Position numbers and translations under genes: made by a program. Of a DNA stretch of 42,086 nucleotides, positions 1 through 6,939 are shown piece after piece. The notes under the pieces are model-generated. The model was not told the origin of the DNA. It worked only from the letters and a program-made list of their open reading frames with translations, and ran no database searches. This DNA is from Thermoplasmata archaeon (GTDB lineage Archaea > Thermoplasmatota > E2 > DHVEG-1). Every line of letters begins with the position of its first letter. Positions within the stretch are counted from its first letter, which is position 1. The stretch spans positions 1 through 42,086 of the forward strand of contig JADBLO010000116.1 of the NCBI GenBank assembly GCA_014894395.1, read 5' to 3'.

Positions 1-29
1 CCCTTGTTGTTTAAGGGTATCACCAGAAG

Positions 30-41
30 GGACATATGTCC
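30..41. repeat. 12-bp perfect palindrome upstream of sepF
   Basis: The sequence GGACATATGTCC is a perfect palindrome about 45 bases before the sepF TATA box. A dimeric regulator could bind it, but only one copy is seen here and the role is unknown. Confidence 0.3.
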
Positions 42-79
42 TGTCCTAACACAAACGGGTAATTATAGAACACTACAAA

Positions 80-92
80 TGTTTATAAAGAG
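80..92 (+). promoter_or_regulatory. TATA box for sepF
   Basis: The stretch TGTTTATAAAGA matches the archaeal TATA consensus and lies about 50 bases before the sepF ATG. That gives an expected leader of about 25-30 bases containing the purine-rich GGAG. Confidence 0.55.
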
Positions 93-138
93 AAATATAT
101 TTTAGAATACGAGCAAAAATTAGGAGTAGTGTGTCAGT

Positions 139-507
139 ATGGGAATAACAAGTAAAATTTTTGGTGAGAAAAAAACGGGAACAACAGAGGGATATATCGA
201 TCTTGAGAAATATGCAGACGCACAAGTCGGAGGTATGTCCGGTGCACGGATGCATATTGCCATTGCTGAGATTCAACGGTACGAGGAGTTAAAGGAGTTA
301 ACAGATTATGTCTATGGTGGAAATGTGCTGATCCTTGATTTCACCGCCATTTCTGACCAAGAAGTACTCCTCAAGAGAGTCACCAATGAGTTAAAACGAA
401 TTACGGATGATGTCGGCGGCGATGTCGCAGGCATCGGCAACAACCTTATGGTCGTCTCTCCAAATGGCGTGAAAGTCGAACGCCGGAAGTTACGAGGAAA
501 ATACTAA
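139..507 (+). CDS. sepF: Archaeal SepF-like cell division protein (DUF552)
   Basis: This 122-residue protein matches the small SepF/DUF552 family in length and pattern. It has an N-terminal polar linker (residues 1-38), then a compact alpha/beta domain with the run 'VLILDFTAISDQEVLLKRV' and a glycine-rich end containing 'GGDVAGIGNN'. In archaea SepF anchors FtsZ to the membrane and is needed for division. The amphipathic membrane helix normally sits at the extreme N terminus, and here MGITSKIF is a plausible short version. The ATG follows GGAG at about 12 bases and a good TATA box. The gene converges on taw1 and no ftsZ lies beside it. Family assignment is firm; the division role is known from the family, not shown here. 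Confidence 0.85.
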   Translation: MGITSKIFGEKKTGTTEGYIDLEKYADAQVGGMSGARMHIAIAEIQRYEELKELTDYVYGGNVLILDFTAISDQEVLLKRVTNELKRITDDVGGDVAGIGNNLMVVSPNGVKVERRKLRGKY

Positions 508-513
508 AACTTG

Positions 514-545
514 TTTACTTTCCCTTTTTTTATTTTATTTTTCTG
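514..545. terminator. T-rich/A-rich convergent terminator
   Basis: A run of T tracts (CCCTTTTTTTATTTTATTTTTCTG) lies between the convergent stops of sepF and taw1. Oligo-T in the nontemplate strand is the usual archaeal termination signal. No strong hairpin is visible. Confidence 0.4.
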
Positions 546-1486
546 TTTTTTCGCTGCGAAGAAAGCAGAACCACAAGCGAGTCTGCTTTTTCCATGACTT
601 GTTCGTAACCGAGTTGTTCTGCGAGTTTCTGCCCAAAGTTTCTGATCTGGTCATGGGTTGGCATATTGGAGAAATGAAGCCGGTTTCGTGATGAACCAAC
701 AAAAACATATCCTTTTGGTTCGATAAACGTGGGTGACGCCTGAGCATCGAGTTTCGCGTACGCTTCGATGTATTTCTCGTCCATGTTCCAGTCATGGACT
801 AGGGTATGGCGAATCACGGTTCGTGTGCCAAGGGAAGGGAGGAGTGCGAGTGTTTGCTGGATCTTTTCCCACCCATTTGAAATAAGGGGAGCACAGATTT
901 TCTTGTAGAGTTCCTCGGTTGGTGCGACAACCGAGACATAGAGTTGTTTTGGCAAAGGATCTAACTGTTCTAAAGCCGCGGGTGTTGTCCCGTTGGTGAC
1001 CAGAAACGTCGTAATGCCTTTCCGGTGACATGCTTCAAAAAATTCTCCAAGTTTCGGGTACAGTGTTGGTTCCCCGGAAAGCGAGCATGCGAGCATGTTT
1101 GGTTCGTTTGCCTCCTTCCATTTTTTCTGGTCGCACCGAGGATCTCCTTTGAATCCGGTGATGAGTTTTTTTTGCGCCTCAATCGCGTGCTCCAGGATGT
1201 ATCCTGGATCGTCGACGTCATGTAACTCTTTTTCCGTAAAATTTTGGAACCGCCAGCAGAACAGACACATCTGTGTACAATGCGTAATTGCTGGGGTCAT
1301 CTGCAGGCATCGATGTGAATTGATGCCGTAAAAGGTTTGTTTATAGCATTCTCTGCCAAAGAGGAGACTTTGTTTCATCCAATGACAGAGTTTTACCCCA
1401 GAATGTTTCCCGATAATCGCGTAATGCTGTCGTTTCAGGATTTTCTCTAACTCAGGATTCATAGGTAATGGAAAAAGCGATAGCAT
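530..1486 (-). CDS. taw1: 4-demethylwyosine synthase (radical SAM)
   Basis: This is Taw1/TYW1, which builds the tricyclic base of wyosine at guanosine 37 of tRNA-Phe from N1-methylguanosine and pyruvate. The 318 residues carry the radical SAM cluster motif CTQMCLFC (C70, C74, C77). They also carry three further cysteines (C34, C47, C60), 13 residues apart, that fit the ligands of the second 4Fe-4S cluster known in the Methanocaldococcus enzyme. The substrate-side motifs 'SGEPTLYPKLGEFF' and 'TNGT' are typical. Length is normal for archaeal Taw1, without the flavodoxin domain of eukaryotic TYW1. It probably shares a promoter with the small zinc-ribbon ORF upstream. The start at MLSLFPLP is the first ATG of the frame. 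Confidence 0.93.
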   Translation of the reverse strand: MLSLFPLPMNPELEKILKRQHYAIIGKHSGVKLCHWMKQSLLFGRECYKQTFYGINSHRCLQMTPAITHCTQMCLFCWRFQNFTEKELHDVDDPGYILEHAIEAQKKLITGFKGDPRCDQKKWKEANEPNMLACSLSGEPTLYPKLGEFFEACHRKGITTFLVTNGTTPAALEQLDPLPKQLYVSVVAPTEELYKKICAPLISNGWEKIQQTLALLPSLGTRTVIRHTLVHDWNMDEKYIEAYAKLDAQASPTFIEPKGYVFVGSSRNRLHFSNMPTHDQIRNFGQKLAEQLGYEQVMEKADSLVVLLSSQRKNRKIK

Positions 1487-1538
1487 CTTGTCTTATATCA
1501 ATTATGCCACAAAATGGTTTTTCTCCTTAAAAAGGGTT

Positions 1539-1670
1539 CTATGATGCGCAGTCATCAACATCGGGGAACGTATCCTCATTGAAAATAATTGACATCTTGC
1601 ACAGATGACAGATACCTTCCTCGTCAACAGGCAGAAGATTGGTGCCGCAGAGTGAACAATGCTGGTTCAT
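1539..1670 (-). CDS. Small zinc-ribbon protein, 43 aa
   Basis: This short ORF has a near-ideal ribosome site (AAAGGAG, 7 bases before ATG). It encodes 43 residues with two CxxC knuckles, HCSLCG (C5, C8) and ICHLCK (C21, C24), followed by an acidic tail. It should bind one zinc ion. It sits 50 bases upstream of taw1 on the same strand, downstream of a clear TATA box, so the two are probably co-transcribed. The function is unknown; a nucleic-acid or protein adaptor role is the usual guess for such mini-ribbons. Confidence 0.72.
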   Translation of the reverse strand: MNQHCSLCGTNLLPVDEEGICHLCKMSIIFNEDTFPDVDDCAS

Positions 1671-1715
1671 GGAAAAAACTCCTTTTTTTATCCCTTGCCA
1701 GAGTAATGGAGACCG

Positions 1716-1727
1716 TGAGATATAAAG
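1716..1727 (-). promoter_or_regulatory. TATA box for zinc-ribbon/taw1 unit
   Basis: Read on the minus strand, ACTTTATATCTC lies about 50 bases before the zinc-ribbon ATG. It is a canonical archaeal TATA element, back to back with the trpS promoter. Confidence 0.5.
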
Positions 1728-1744
1728 TATTTCTTTTTTAGTAA

Positions 1745-1756
1745 ACCTTATATGAT
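1745..1756 (+). promoter_or_regulatory. Probable TATA box for trpS
   Basis: ACCTTATATGA resembles the archaeal TATA box. It sits about 85 bases before the trpS ATG, implying a leader of about 60 bases that contains a TTGGAGA ribosome site. Confidence 0.4.
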
Positions 1757-1839
1757 AATTATTTCCCTGGTCTTCTGTTTATCCTCCGCCAACAACGGTA
1801 AGTTTTTGTAAGGATACCTGATTTGGAGATAGAACGCCT

Positions 1840-3156
1840 ATGAAGATAGACCCATGGAGCTCCACAACATATCAGGATTACACACGACTGCGTGATGAAT
1901 TCGGGATTCAGGAATTCTCTGATGATCTCTGGAAGGACCTGCCACATCCTCATCGATTGTTGCGACGAGGCGTGGTGTTTGGCCATCGAGGTTTCGAGAT
2001 GATCCACGAGGCGATCCAGAGGAAGAAACCATGGGCGATCTTAACAGGGCTGATGCCGTCTGGGCGAATGCACCTGGGCCATAAGATGGTGATTGACGAG
2101 GTCATGTATTATCAGAGCCTGGGCGCAGATATTTTTATTGCGGTTGCTGACATTGAAGCGTACGCAACCCGGGGTTTGACCCTGGAGGAGACTAAGGAGC
2201 TGGCTGTGAACGAATACATCGCCAATTACATCGCGCTGGGGTTGAAACCAGAGCACTGTCATCTCTACTTCCAATCAAAACACCAGGATGTGAAAGATCT
2301 TGCTTTTCTTCTGGGGAAGAAGGTGAACTGGTCGCAGATGGTGGCTACGTACGGGTTTGAAGGATCAACGAATATGGCACATATCTTCTCACCCTTGGTT
2401 CAAACCGGTGATATCCTGCATGTACAGCTTGAAAAGTTTGGTGGCGTACGACCAACCCTTGTACCAGTTGGGGTAGACCAAGACCCGCATATCAGACTCA
2501 GCCGAGATATTGCTCAGGCGCATCGTCTCTATAATGTGACGGTGACAAAAGATAATAAAATCGGCGTGTTCGTCAAGATTGATACGAACATTAAAGAACT
2601 TTTAGATAACGCAGAGAAAATCCTAAAACAATTACAGTTTTTTGATTTGAAACGCATCACCGAATATAAAGCAATTTATATCAACACAGCAAAAGAAGAT
2701 GATATTCCTGGTATTGACGAAGCACTTGCACATATTGAACCAACGCTTGGCGGATATGGGTTCCTACAGCCGTCATCCACCTATCATCGTTTTATTACCG
2801 GTTTGACTGGGGAGAAGATGTCGTCGTCGAAACCAGAAAGTGCGATCTTTCTTACGGACACCCCCGAGGAAGCAAAAAAGAAGATCATGAACGCGAAAAC
2901 CGGTGGTGCAGCAACCCTTCAAGAGCAGAAGAAATCTGGGGGAAGACCAGATGAATGCATGATTTATGAATTGTTTTTATATCATCTGGTTGAGGATGAT
3001 AACGAGCTGAAAGGAATCTATGATTCTTGCAAGAAAGGGGAGTCGATGTGTGGCGCATGTAAGAAACGAGCCGCTGAACAAATGGAAAAACTCCTCATCG
3101 ATCTACAGGAGAAACGAAAAACATCTGCGGGAAAAATGAAGGATTACTTGAAATAA
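1840..3156 (+). CDS. trpS: Tryptophanyl-tRNA synthetase
   Basis: This class I aminoacyl-tRNA synthetase charges tRNA-Trp. The 438 residues show the HIGH-type signature 'SGRMHLGHKM' near residues 73-82 and the KMSKS-type signature 'GEKMSSSKPE' near residue 326. The N-terminal extension before the Rossmann fold ('PWSSTTYQDYTRLRDEFG') is typical of the archaeal/eukaryotic form, which is longer than bacterial TrpRS. The C-terminal part ends in a lysine-rich tail after two CxxC-like cysteines ('CGACKKR'). The ATG is preceded by GGAGATAGAACGCCT. It is a single gene, convergent with the ORF that follows. Confidence 0.95.
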   Translation: MKIDPWSSTTYQDYTRLRDEFGIQEFSDDLWKDLPHPHRLLRRGVVFGHRGFEMIHEAIQRKKPWAILTGLMPSGRMHLGHKMVIDEVMYYQSLGADIFIAVADIEAYATRGLTLEETKELAVNEYIANYIALGLKPEHCHLYFQSKHQDVKDLAFLLGKKVNWSQMVATYGFEGSTNMAHIFSPLVQTGDILHVQLEKFGGVRPTLVPVGVDQDPHIRLSRDIAQAHRLYNVTVTKDNKIGVFVKIDTNIKELLDNAEKILKQLQFFDLKRITEYKAIYINTAKEDDIPGIDEALAHIEPTLGGYGFLQPSSTYHRFITGLTGEKMSSSKPESAIFLTDTPEEAKKKIMNAKTGGAATLQEQKKSGGRPDECMIYELFLYHLVEDDNELKGIYDSCKKGESMCGACKKRAAEQMEKLLIDLQEKRKTSAGKMKDYLK

Positions 3157-3158
3157 AG

Positions 3159-3713
3159 TTATTCGTATGATTTGTAAATTCCATCGTCAGAAACCATTTT
3201 TTCAAAGCAGGTTCCAAGTTTTTTTTGTTGCGCGGAGAACGTGTTTTTAAGGCTATGAAACGTGTCTTTTGAGGTAGACACGTGTCCTTGGACAGGTATT
3301 GTGATTCCGAGGTCTCCACCCTTCATCGCGGTGGTAAGGATTTGTTGCGGAGGTATTCCTCTGTTGATATTTGTAAGGATTTTCTTGATATCTCCTTGGA
3401 TGATGCCGAAGTCTCCCGATTTTCTGGTTATTTGTTCTTCGATGTCTTCGTCGATGTGTCGTGCGAGTTTTGACCCTATTCCTTTGACTTCAAACGGGTT
3501 TTTGTTATATTCTTTTAACAGGTAAATTCCAATGCGAGGGTGGAAGATATAGCAGTCATGAGAGAATAAATCAGAATCTTGACCGAATGCTGCGTTCCAT
3601 CCTTTTGGGTGTTTTTTTGCATCCCGGATGATATCTGAGAGAATGTCGTTTCTTGGTTTGATTTTCACGGGTACCTTATATAAGATAGTAAGATAAGAAT
3701 GTATTGAATTCAT
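3159..3713 (-). CDS. Hypothetical protein, 184 aa
   Basis: I do not recognise this family. The 184 residues are soluble, with no signal peptide or membrane segment. A basic N-terminal half carries 'DAKKHPKGWNAAFGQDSDLF' and 'FHPRIGIYLLKEYNKNPF'. A central helical stretch reads 'LARHIDEDIEEQITRK'. The C-terminal part has 'GITIPVQGHVSTSK'. The stop lies two bases from the trpS stop, a tight convergent pair. The first ATG at 3713 follows a TTGAA-rich leader without a strong ribosome site, so the start is uncertain. Confidence 0.6.
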   Translation of the reverse strand: MNSIHSYLTILYKVPVKIKPRNDILSDIIRDAKKHPKGWNAAFGQDSDLFSHDCYIFHPRIGIYLLKEYNKNPFEVKGIGSKLARHIDEDIEEQITRKSGDFGIIQGDIKKILTNINRGIPPQQILTTAMKGGDLGITIPVQGHVSTSKDTFHSLKNTFSAQQKKLGTCFEKMVSDDGIYKSYE

Positions 3714-3753
3714 TTCAAGAATAATATAGAGAATTTTTCGAGATATTATAGTT

Positions 3754-5328
3754 TTATTTTTTAATCATTGTTAGAATAAAGAACTGTTTTCCTTCTACTG
3801 TTTTCGTTTCTTCATTCGCCATCACTGTTATCTGAATGTTTCCGATGCCAAAAAGTAATCCCGTTGAGATAGTTTTAGATTCACCTGCTATAATGTCAAT
3901 CGTCCCATTCACCGTCTTATTTATTAATCCAAGGATACCACCTTCAACGTGAATCTGCCATTCAACACCACTGACGTTTGCTGTCCCATTGTTTGTAATA
4001 ACCACTTTAACCCCAAGGCTACCTTTGATATCGATTTCTAAACCACTATCGCCTTTTGTGAACACGTACACCGATCCAGAAGAGTCTCCGTTGTCATCAT
4101 CCCACATTGCTCCGATGAGGGCGGTGTCTCCATCAAGAGAAATAAGGTTGCCAAAAACGTCCTCTGCTGCACCGTCTGAGGCGAGCAGCTTTTGTTGCTG
4201 TGTCCAAGTGGTTCCGGTGCGGGTGAAGACATACGCTGACCCGGAATAGTTTCCATTGTCATTATCCCAGTGTGCTCCGATGAGGGCGGTAACTCCATCA
4301 AGAGAAACAATGTTGCCGAAGTAGTTCTCTGCTGCGCCGTCTGAGGCGAGAAGTTTGGCTTCCTGTGTCCAGGTGGTACCAGTGCGGGTGAACACATACA
4401 CAGAACCAGAACCAGCTCCATTATCATCATCCTTCATTGCTCCGATGATGGCGGTGTCATCAGAAAGAGAAACAGAACAGCCAAAAAAATCATTTATTGT
4501 GCCGTCTGAGGCAAGGATCTTAGCCTCTTGGGTCCAGGTGGTACCGGTGCGAGTGAACACATACGCAGAACCAGAATCAACTTCGTTGCCATCACCATAT
4601 ATCGCTCCAATGAGAGCGGTGTTCCCATCAAGTGAAACAAATAAACCAAAACAATCATTTGCTGCGCCGTCTGAGGCAAGGAGTTTTGCCGGCTGTGTCC
4701 AGTTGGTGTCAGTTCGGGTGAACACATACGCAGAACCAGAATCGACTCCGTTGTCATCATCTAGGTATGCTCCGATGAGGGCGGAATCTCCTGAAAGGAA
4801 AACACAACAACCAAACTCGTCATTATTTGCTCCGTCTGAGGCGAGGAGTTTTGCTTGTTGGGCCCATGTTGTACCGGTGCGGATGAACACGTACGCAGAA
4901 CCAAGAGTTCCATTGTTACCATCATCAGGTGCTCCGATAAGGGCAGTGTCCCCGTCAAGAGAAACAGAATAGCCAAAAGCATCTCCTGCTGAGCCGTCTG
5001 AGGCGAGGAGCTTTGCCTGTTGGGTCCAGGTGGTACCTGTACGGGTGAACACATACGCAGAACCAGACATATCTCCGTTGTCATCATCAAATGGTGCTCC
5101 GATAAGGGCGGTGTTCTCATCAAGGGAAACAAACCAGCCAAACTCGTCATTTGCTACGCCGTCTGAGGCAAGAAGCTTTTGTATTTCAGTCCAGTTCTCA
5201 TCTGAACCAGTTTGAGTGCTAGTTGGAACTATTGGATATGATCTATTATTTTTTAATGACTCGACGGCGGGAACTGCAAAAAGAATCAATAACAGGCAAA
5301 GAAACATACTGATTAGCTTTGTTTTCAT
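3754..5328 (-). CDS. Exported seven-bladed FG-GAP repeat protein
   Basis: A cleavable signal peptide (residues 1-24, 'MFLCLLLILFAVPAVES') leads into seven tandem repeats of about 55 residues. Each runs roughly LLASDG-x3-D-x-FG-x-SVSLDGDTALIGA-x-DDDNG-x3-GSAYVF-x-RTGTTWTQ. These are FG-GAP_2-type repeats with Asp-rich loops that probably bind calcium. Seven copies fit a closed beta-propeller. After residue 415 comes a beta-sandwich-like tail ('VVITNNGTANVSGVEWQI') of the kind seen in archaeal surface proteins. It is probably cell-surface or secreted; no sortase or transmembrane anchor is visible. GGGGAGG precedes the ATG. The repeats are also conserved as DNA, so copy number may vary. Confidence 0.85.
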   Translation of the reverse strand: MKTKLISMFLCLLLILFAVPAVESLKNNRSYPIVPTSTQTGSDENWTEIQKLLASDGVANDEFGWFVSLDENTALIGAPFDDDNGDMSGSAYVFTRTGTTWTQQAKLLASDGSAGDAFGYSVSLDGDTALIGAPDDGNNGTLGSAYVFIRTGTTWAQQAKLLASDGANNDEFGCCVFLSGDSALIGAYLDDDNGVDSGSAYVFTRTDTNWTQPAKLLASDGAANDCFGLFVSLDGNTALIGAIYGDGNEVDSGSAYVFTRTGTTWTQEAKILASDGTINDFFGCSVSLSDDTAIIGAMKDDDNGAGSGSVYVFTRTGTTWTQEAKLLASDGAAENYFGNIVSLDGVTALIGAHWDNDNGNYSGSAYVFTRTGTTWTQQQKLLASDGAAEDVFGNLISLDGDTALIGAMWDDDNGDSSGSVYVFTKGDSGLEIDIKGSLGVKVVITNNGTANVSGVEWQIHVEGGILGLINKTVNGTIDIIAGESKTISTGLLFGIGNIQITVMANEETKTVEGKQFFILTMIKK

Positions 5329-5345
5329 TAGTTCGTATTCCTCCC

Positions 5346-5359
5346 CTGATATATCAGGT
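5346..5359. promoter_or_regulatory. 14-bp palindrome at predicted start of FG-GAP transcript
   Basis: CCTGATATATCAGG is a perfect palindrome lying between the TATA box (5381-5392) and the ribosome site of the FG-GAP gene, where transcription should begin. Archaeal repressors commonly bind there, so it is a candidate operator. Confidence 0.35.
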
Positions 5360-5380
5360 GTTATTTTATATTCTGCCGAC

Positions 5381-5392
5381 TTATTTAAATGT
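5381..5392 (-). promoter_or_regulatory. TATA box for FG-GAP gene
   Basis: Minus-strand CATTTAAATAAG lies about 55 bases before the ATG of the FG-GAP gene and matches the archaeal TATA consensus. Confidence 0.5.
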
Positions 5393-5482
5393 TTTTAAAA
5401 GTTTTTACCAGTCTTTAGTTAAGAATATAACGGAGCGGCTCAATACTAATCTGTTTCTAATAGGTAAAATGGTGCATACAGT

Positions 5483-5902
5483 ATGCTGGTAAAAGAGATC
5501 ATGATAAAAGATGTCGTAACCATTGATGCTGACGCGTCTGTGTTTGACGCATGCATGATGTATAAAGAGAAAAAAGTCGGATGCTTGGTAGTGATTGATA
5601 ATGAAACCTGTGTTGGTATTGTCACTGAGCGGGATCTGATTGAGCGTTCGATTTGTCAACATCAGAACCCTGAGAAAACCAAGGTTCGTGAGATTATGTC
5701 TCAGAATATCAAAGTCGTGTATGCTTTGGATACGGTAGAGAAAGCGTTGGAGACAATGAAGCAATATAAAATCAAGAAGCTCCCTGTGATTTCTTCTGAA
5801 AAAGTCGTAGGGATCATCACCATAACCGATATTGCGAAGGCTAGGCCCGATCTCTCAAAACGATTTATGGAGTCGTGGATGAAAGCACAATGGAGAGACT
5901 AA
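5483..5902 (+). CDS. Tandem CBS-domain protein
   Basis: The 139 residues form two CBS domains (about residues 1-60 and 65-125), which together make a Bateman module that senses adenine nucleotides or similar ligands. Characteristic runs are 'GCLVVIDNETCVGIVTERDL' in the first and 'KKLPVISSEKVVGIITITDI' in the second. The first domain starts with the usual 'IMIKDVVTIDADASVFDA'. No catalytic domain is attached, so it probably regulates another protein in trans or acts as a stand-alone sensor. It is divergent from the FG-GAP gene. The ATG at 5483 gives the standard length for stand-alone CBS proteins. Confidence 0.88.
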   Translation: MLVKEIMIKDVVTIDADASVFDACMMYKEKKVGCLVVIDNETCVGIVTERDLIERSICQHQNPEKTKVREIMSQNIKVVYALDTVEKALETMKQYKIKKLPVISSEKVVGIITITDIAKARPDLSKRFMESWMKAQWRD

Positions 5903-5912
5903 CAAAATTTTT

Positions 5913-6140
5913 TTAAAGATACGTGAAAGGTTCTTTATGCCCATCCATGCGTTTTGCACCTATGGTTAAAAACAGTACCTCAAGTCGTGTGAGTTGTTCA
6001 GAGGTGATTCCGGTGTGTTTTAGGATGATTTCGTCTCGTTCGTTATACACAATAAGGGTACAGTCCGTAGAGTTGTAAACTGCTTTATGGAGTTCGTTTT
6101 CTTGCAGCCATATCCAGATACGTGTGTTTTTATTCGTCAT
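5913..6140 (-). CDS. Small hypothetical protein, 75 aa
   Basis: This is a soluble 75-residue protein with no recognised family. Visible features are an aromatic N-terminal strand ('RIWIWLQENELHKAVYN'), a strand 'CTLIVYNERDEIILKHTG' and a short helix. That gives a beta-rich fold with one conserved-looking Cys. An upstream in-frame TTG at 6149 would add three residues. It lies directly downstream of the 39-residue ORF, and the two probably form one short transcript from the TATA box at 6311-6324. Confidence 0.5.
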   Translation of the reverse strand: MTNKNTRIWIWLQENELHKAVYNSTDCTLIVYNERDEIILKHTGITSEQLTRLEVLFLTIGAKRMDGHKEPFTYL

Positions 6141-6158
6141 AGATTTCAACTCGGTTGA

Positions 6159-6278
6159 TTAGTGTTTGAGGGTGCGTGCCAGTTCCTTAATCCGGTTGGC
6201 TACGACAAAGTTTTTCGTGATAAACTCGATCTCGTTTGCTTCTTCGGGGCTTGAGATTTGGCCAACGATCATCAACAT
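6159..6278 (-). CDS. Small hypothetical protein, 39 aa
   Basis: The sequence TGAGGAG stands 9 bases before an ATG that opens a 39-residue frame ('MLMIVGQISSPEEANEIEFI' then a basic helical end 'KNFVVANRIKELARTLKH'). The good ribosome site, the TATA box upstream and the immediate downstream ORF support expression. Function is unknown. It is predicted to be mostly helical. Confidence 0.45.
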   Translation of the reverse strand: MLMIVGQISSPEEANEIEFITKNFVVANRIKELARTLKH

Positions 6279-6310
6279 AGGTTTTCGCTCCTCAGATTAC
6301 TCTTTTGTTT

Positions 6311-6324
6311 GTTTTATTTAAAAC
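6311..6324 (-). promoter_or_regulatory. TATA box for the two small ORFs
   Basis: Minus-strand GTTTTAAATAAAAC lies about 40 bases before the 39-residue ORF and fits an archaeal TATA box. Confidence 0.4.
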
Positions 6325-6421
6325 GAGTTGTTGTACAAACGATACCCGGCGCCTGTACAATTGTTACCGAAACAAGAAGAAGCCCTGCTTTTCGTCTCAC
6401 GAACATCTGGTTCTGCACAAA

Positions 6422-6433
6422 ACATTTAAATTA
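6422..6433 (+). promoter_or_regulatory. TATA box for the universal stress protein
   Basis: ACATTTAAATTA is centred about 43 bases before the ATG at 6470, consistent with a short leader containing GAGGG. Confidence 0.45.
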
Positions 6434-6469
6434 GTCTCACCTGATTCAGATTATGGTTGAGGGTTGTGG

Positions 6470-6931
6470 ATGAAGGGCATCAATCGAGTTGTCATTCCTG
6501 TTGATACTTCCGATGTTTCGAAGGTAGCCGCAGAACAAGGGGCTTTTTTTGCGAAACTGTTGAATGTAGAAGTCTCGATTATTTCCGTGAACGACTCACG
6601 TCAGTATATGTTGTCAAAAATACTTGAGGAAAAGATACAAAAAGAGAAACAATTCGCAATTGACGAAGTGAAAAAAATCACGGAAGAACAAGGAGTGATG
6701 ACGACAACGAAACTGGCTGCTGGTGCACCTGCTATAGAGATCGTGAAGTACGTCAAGGATGATGACCTTATCGTAATGGCAAGCAAGGGAAAGAAGGGAT
6801 TCAATAAATTCTTTCTCGGGAGTGTCTCTGAAGAGGTGTTGAAGACAGCGCCGTGTGCGGTAATGGTCATCAAAGAAAAAACAAAGAAATGGACTGTGGA
6901 TGACTTCACAACGCTCATTAAAGAAAAATAA
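6470..6931 (+). CDS. Universal stress protein (UspA family)
   Basis: A single-domain 153-residue USP with the usual Rossmann-like alpha/beta fold. It begins 'RVVIPVDTSDVSKVAAEQ', has the central 'DLIVMASKGKKG' and ends 'APCAVMVIKEK'. The ATP-binding signature G-x2-G-x9-G(S/T) is nearly complete: the second glycine, nine residues and GS are present ('GKKGFNKFFLGS'), but the first glycine is alanine ('MASKG'). Nucleotide binding is therefore likely but not certain. A TTG at 6464 could add two residues; the ATG has better spacing to GAGGG. It converges on dnaK, nine bases apart, in the position where dnaJ is often found. Confidence 0.9.
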   Translation: MKGINRVVIPVDTSDVSKVAAEQGAFFAKLLNVEVSIISVNDSRQYMLSKILEEKIQKEKQFAIDEVKKITEEQGVMTTTKLAAGAPAIEIVKYVKDDDLIVMASKGKKGFNKFFLGSVSEEVLKTAPCAVMVIKEKTKKWTVDDFTTLIKEK

Positions 6932-6939
6932 AGGAGTTT

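Noticed and set aside
1-114. A plus-strand frame open from the window edge as the end of an upstream gene
   Set aside because: It would read through the sepF TATA box and has no recognisable protein features.
4355-4972. A 205-residue plus-strand frame
   Set aside because: It mirrors the repeated FG-GAP coding sequence on the other strand; its repeats are a by-product.
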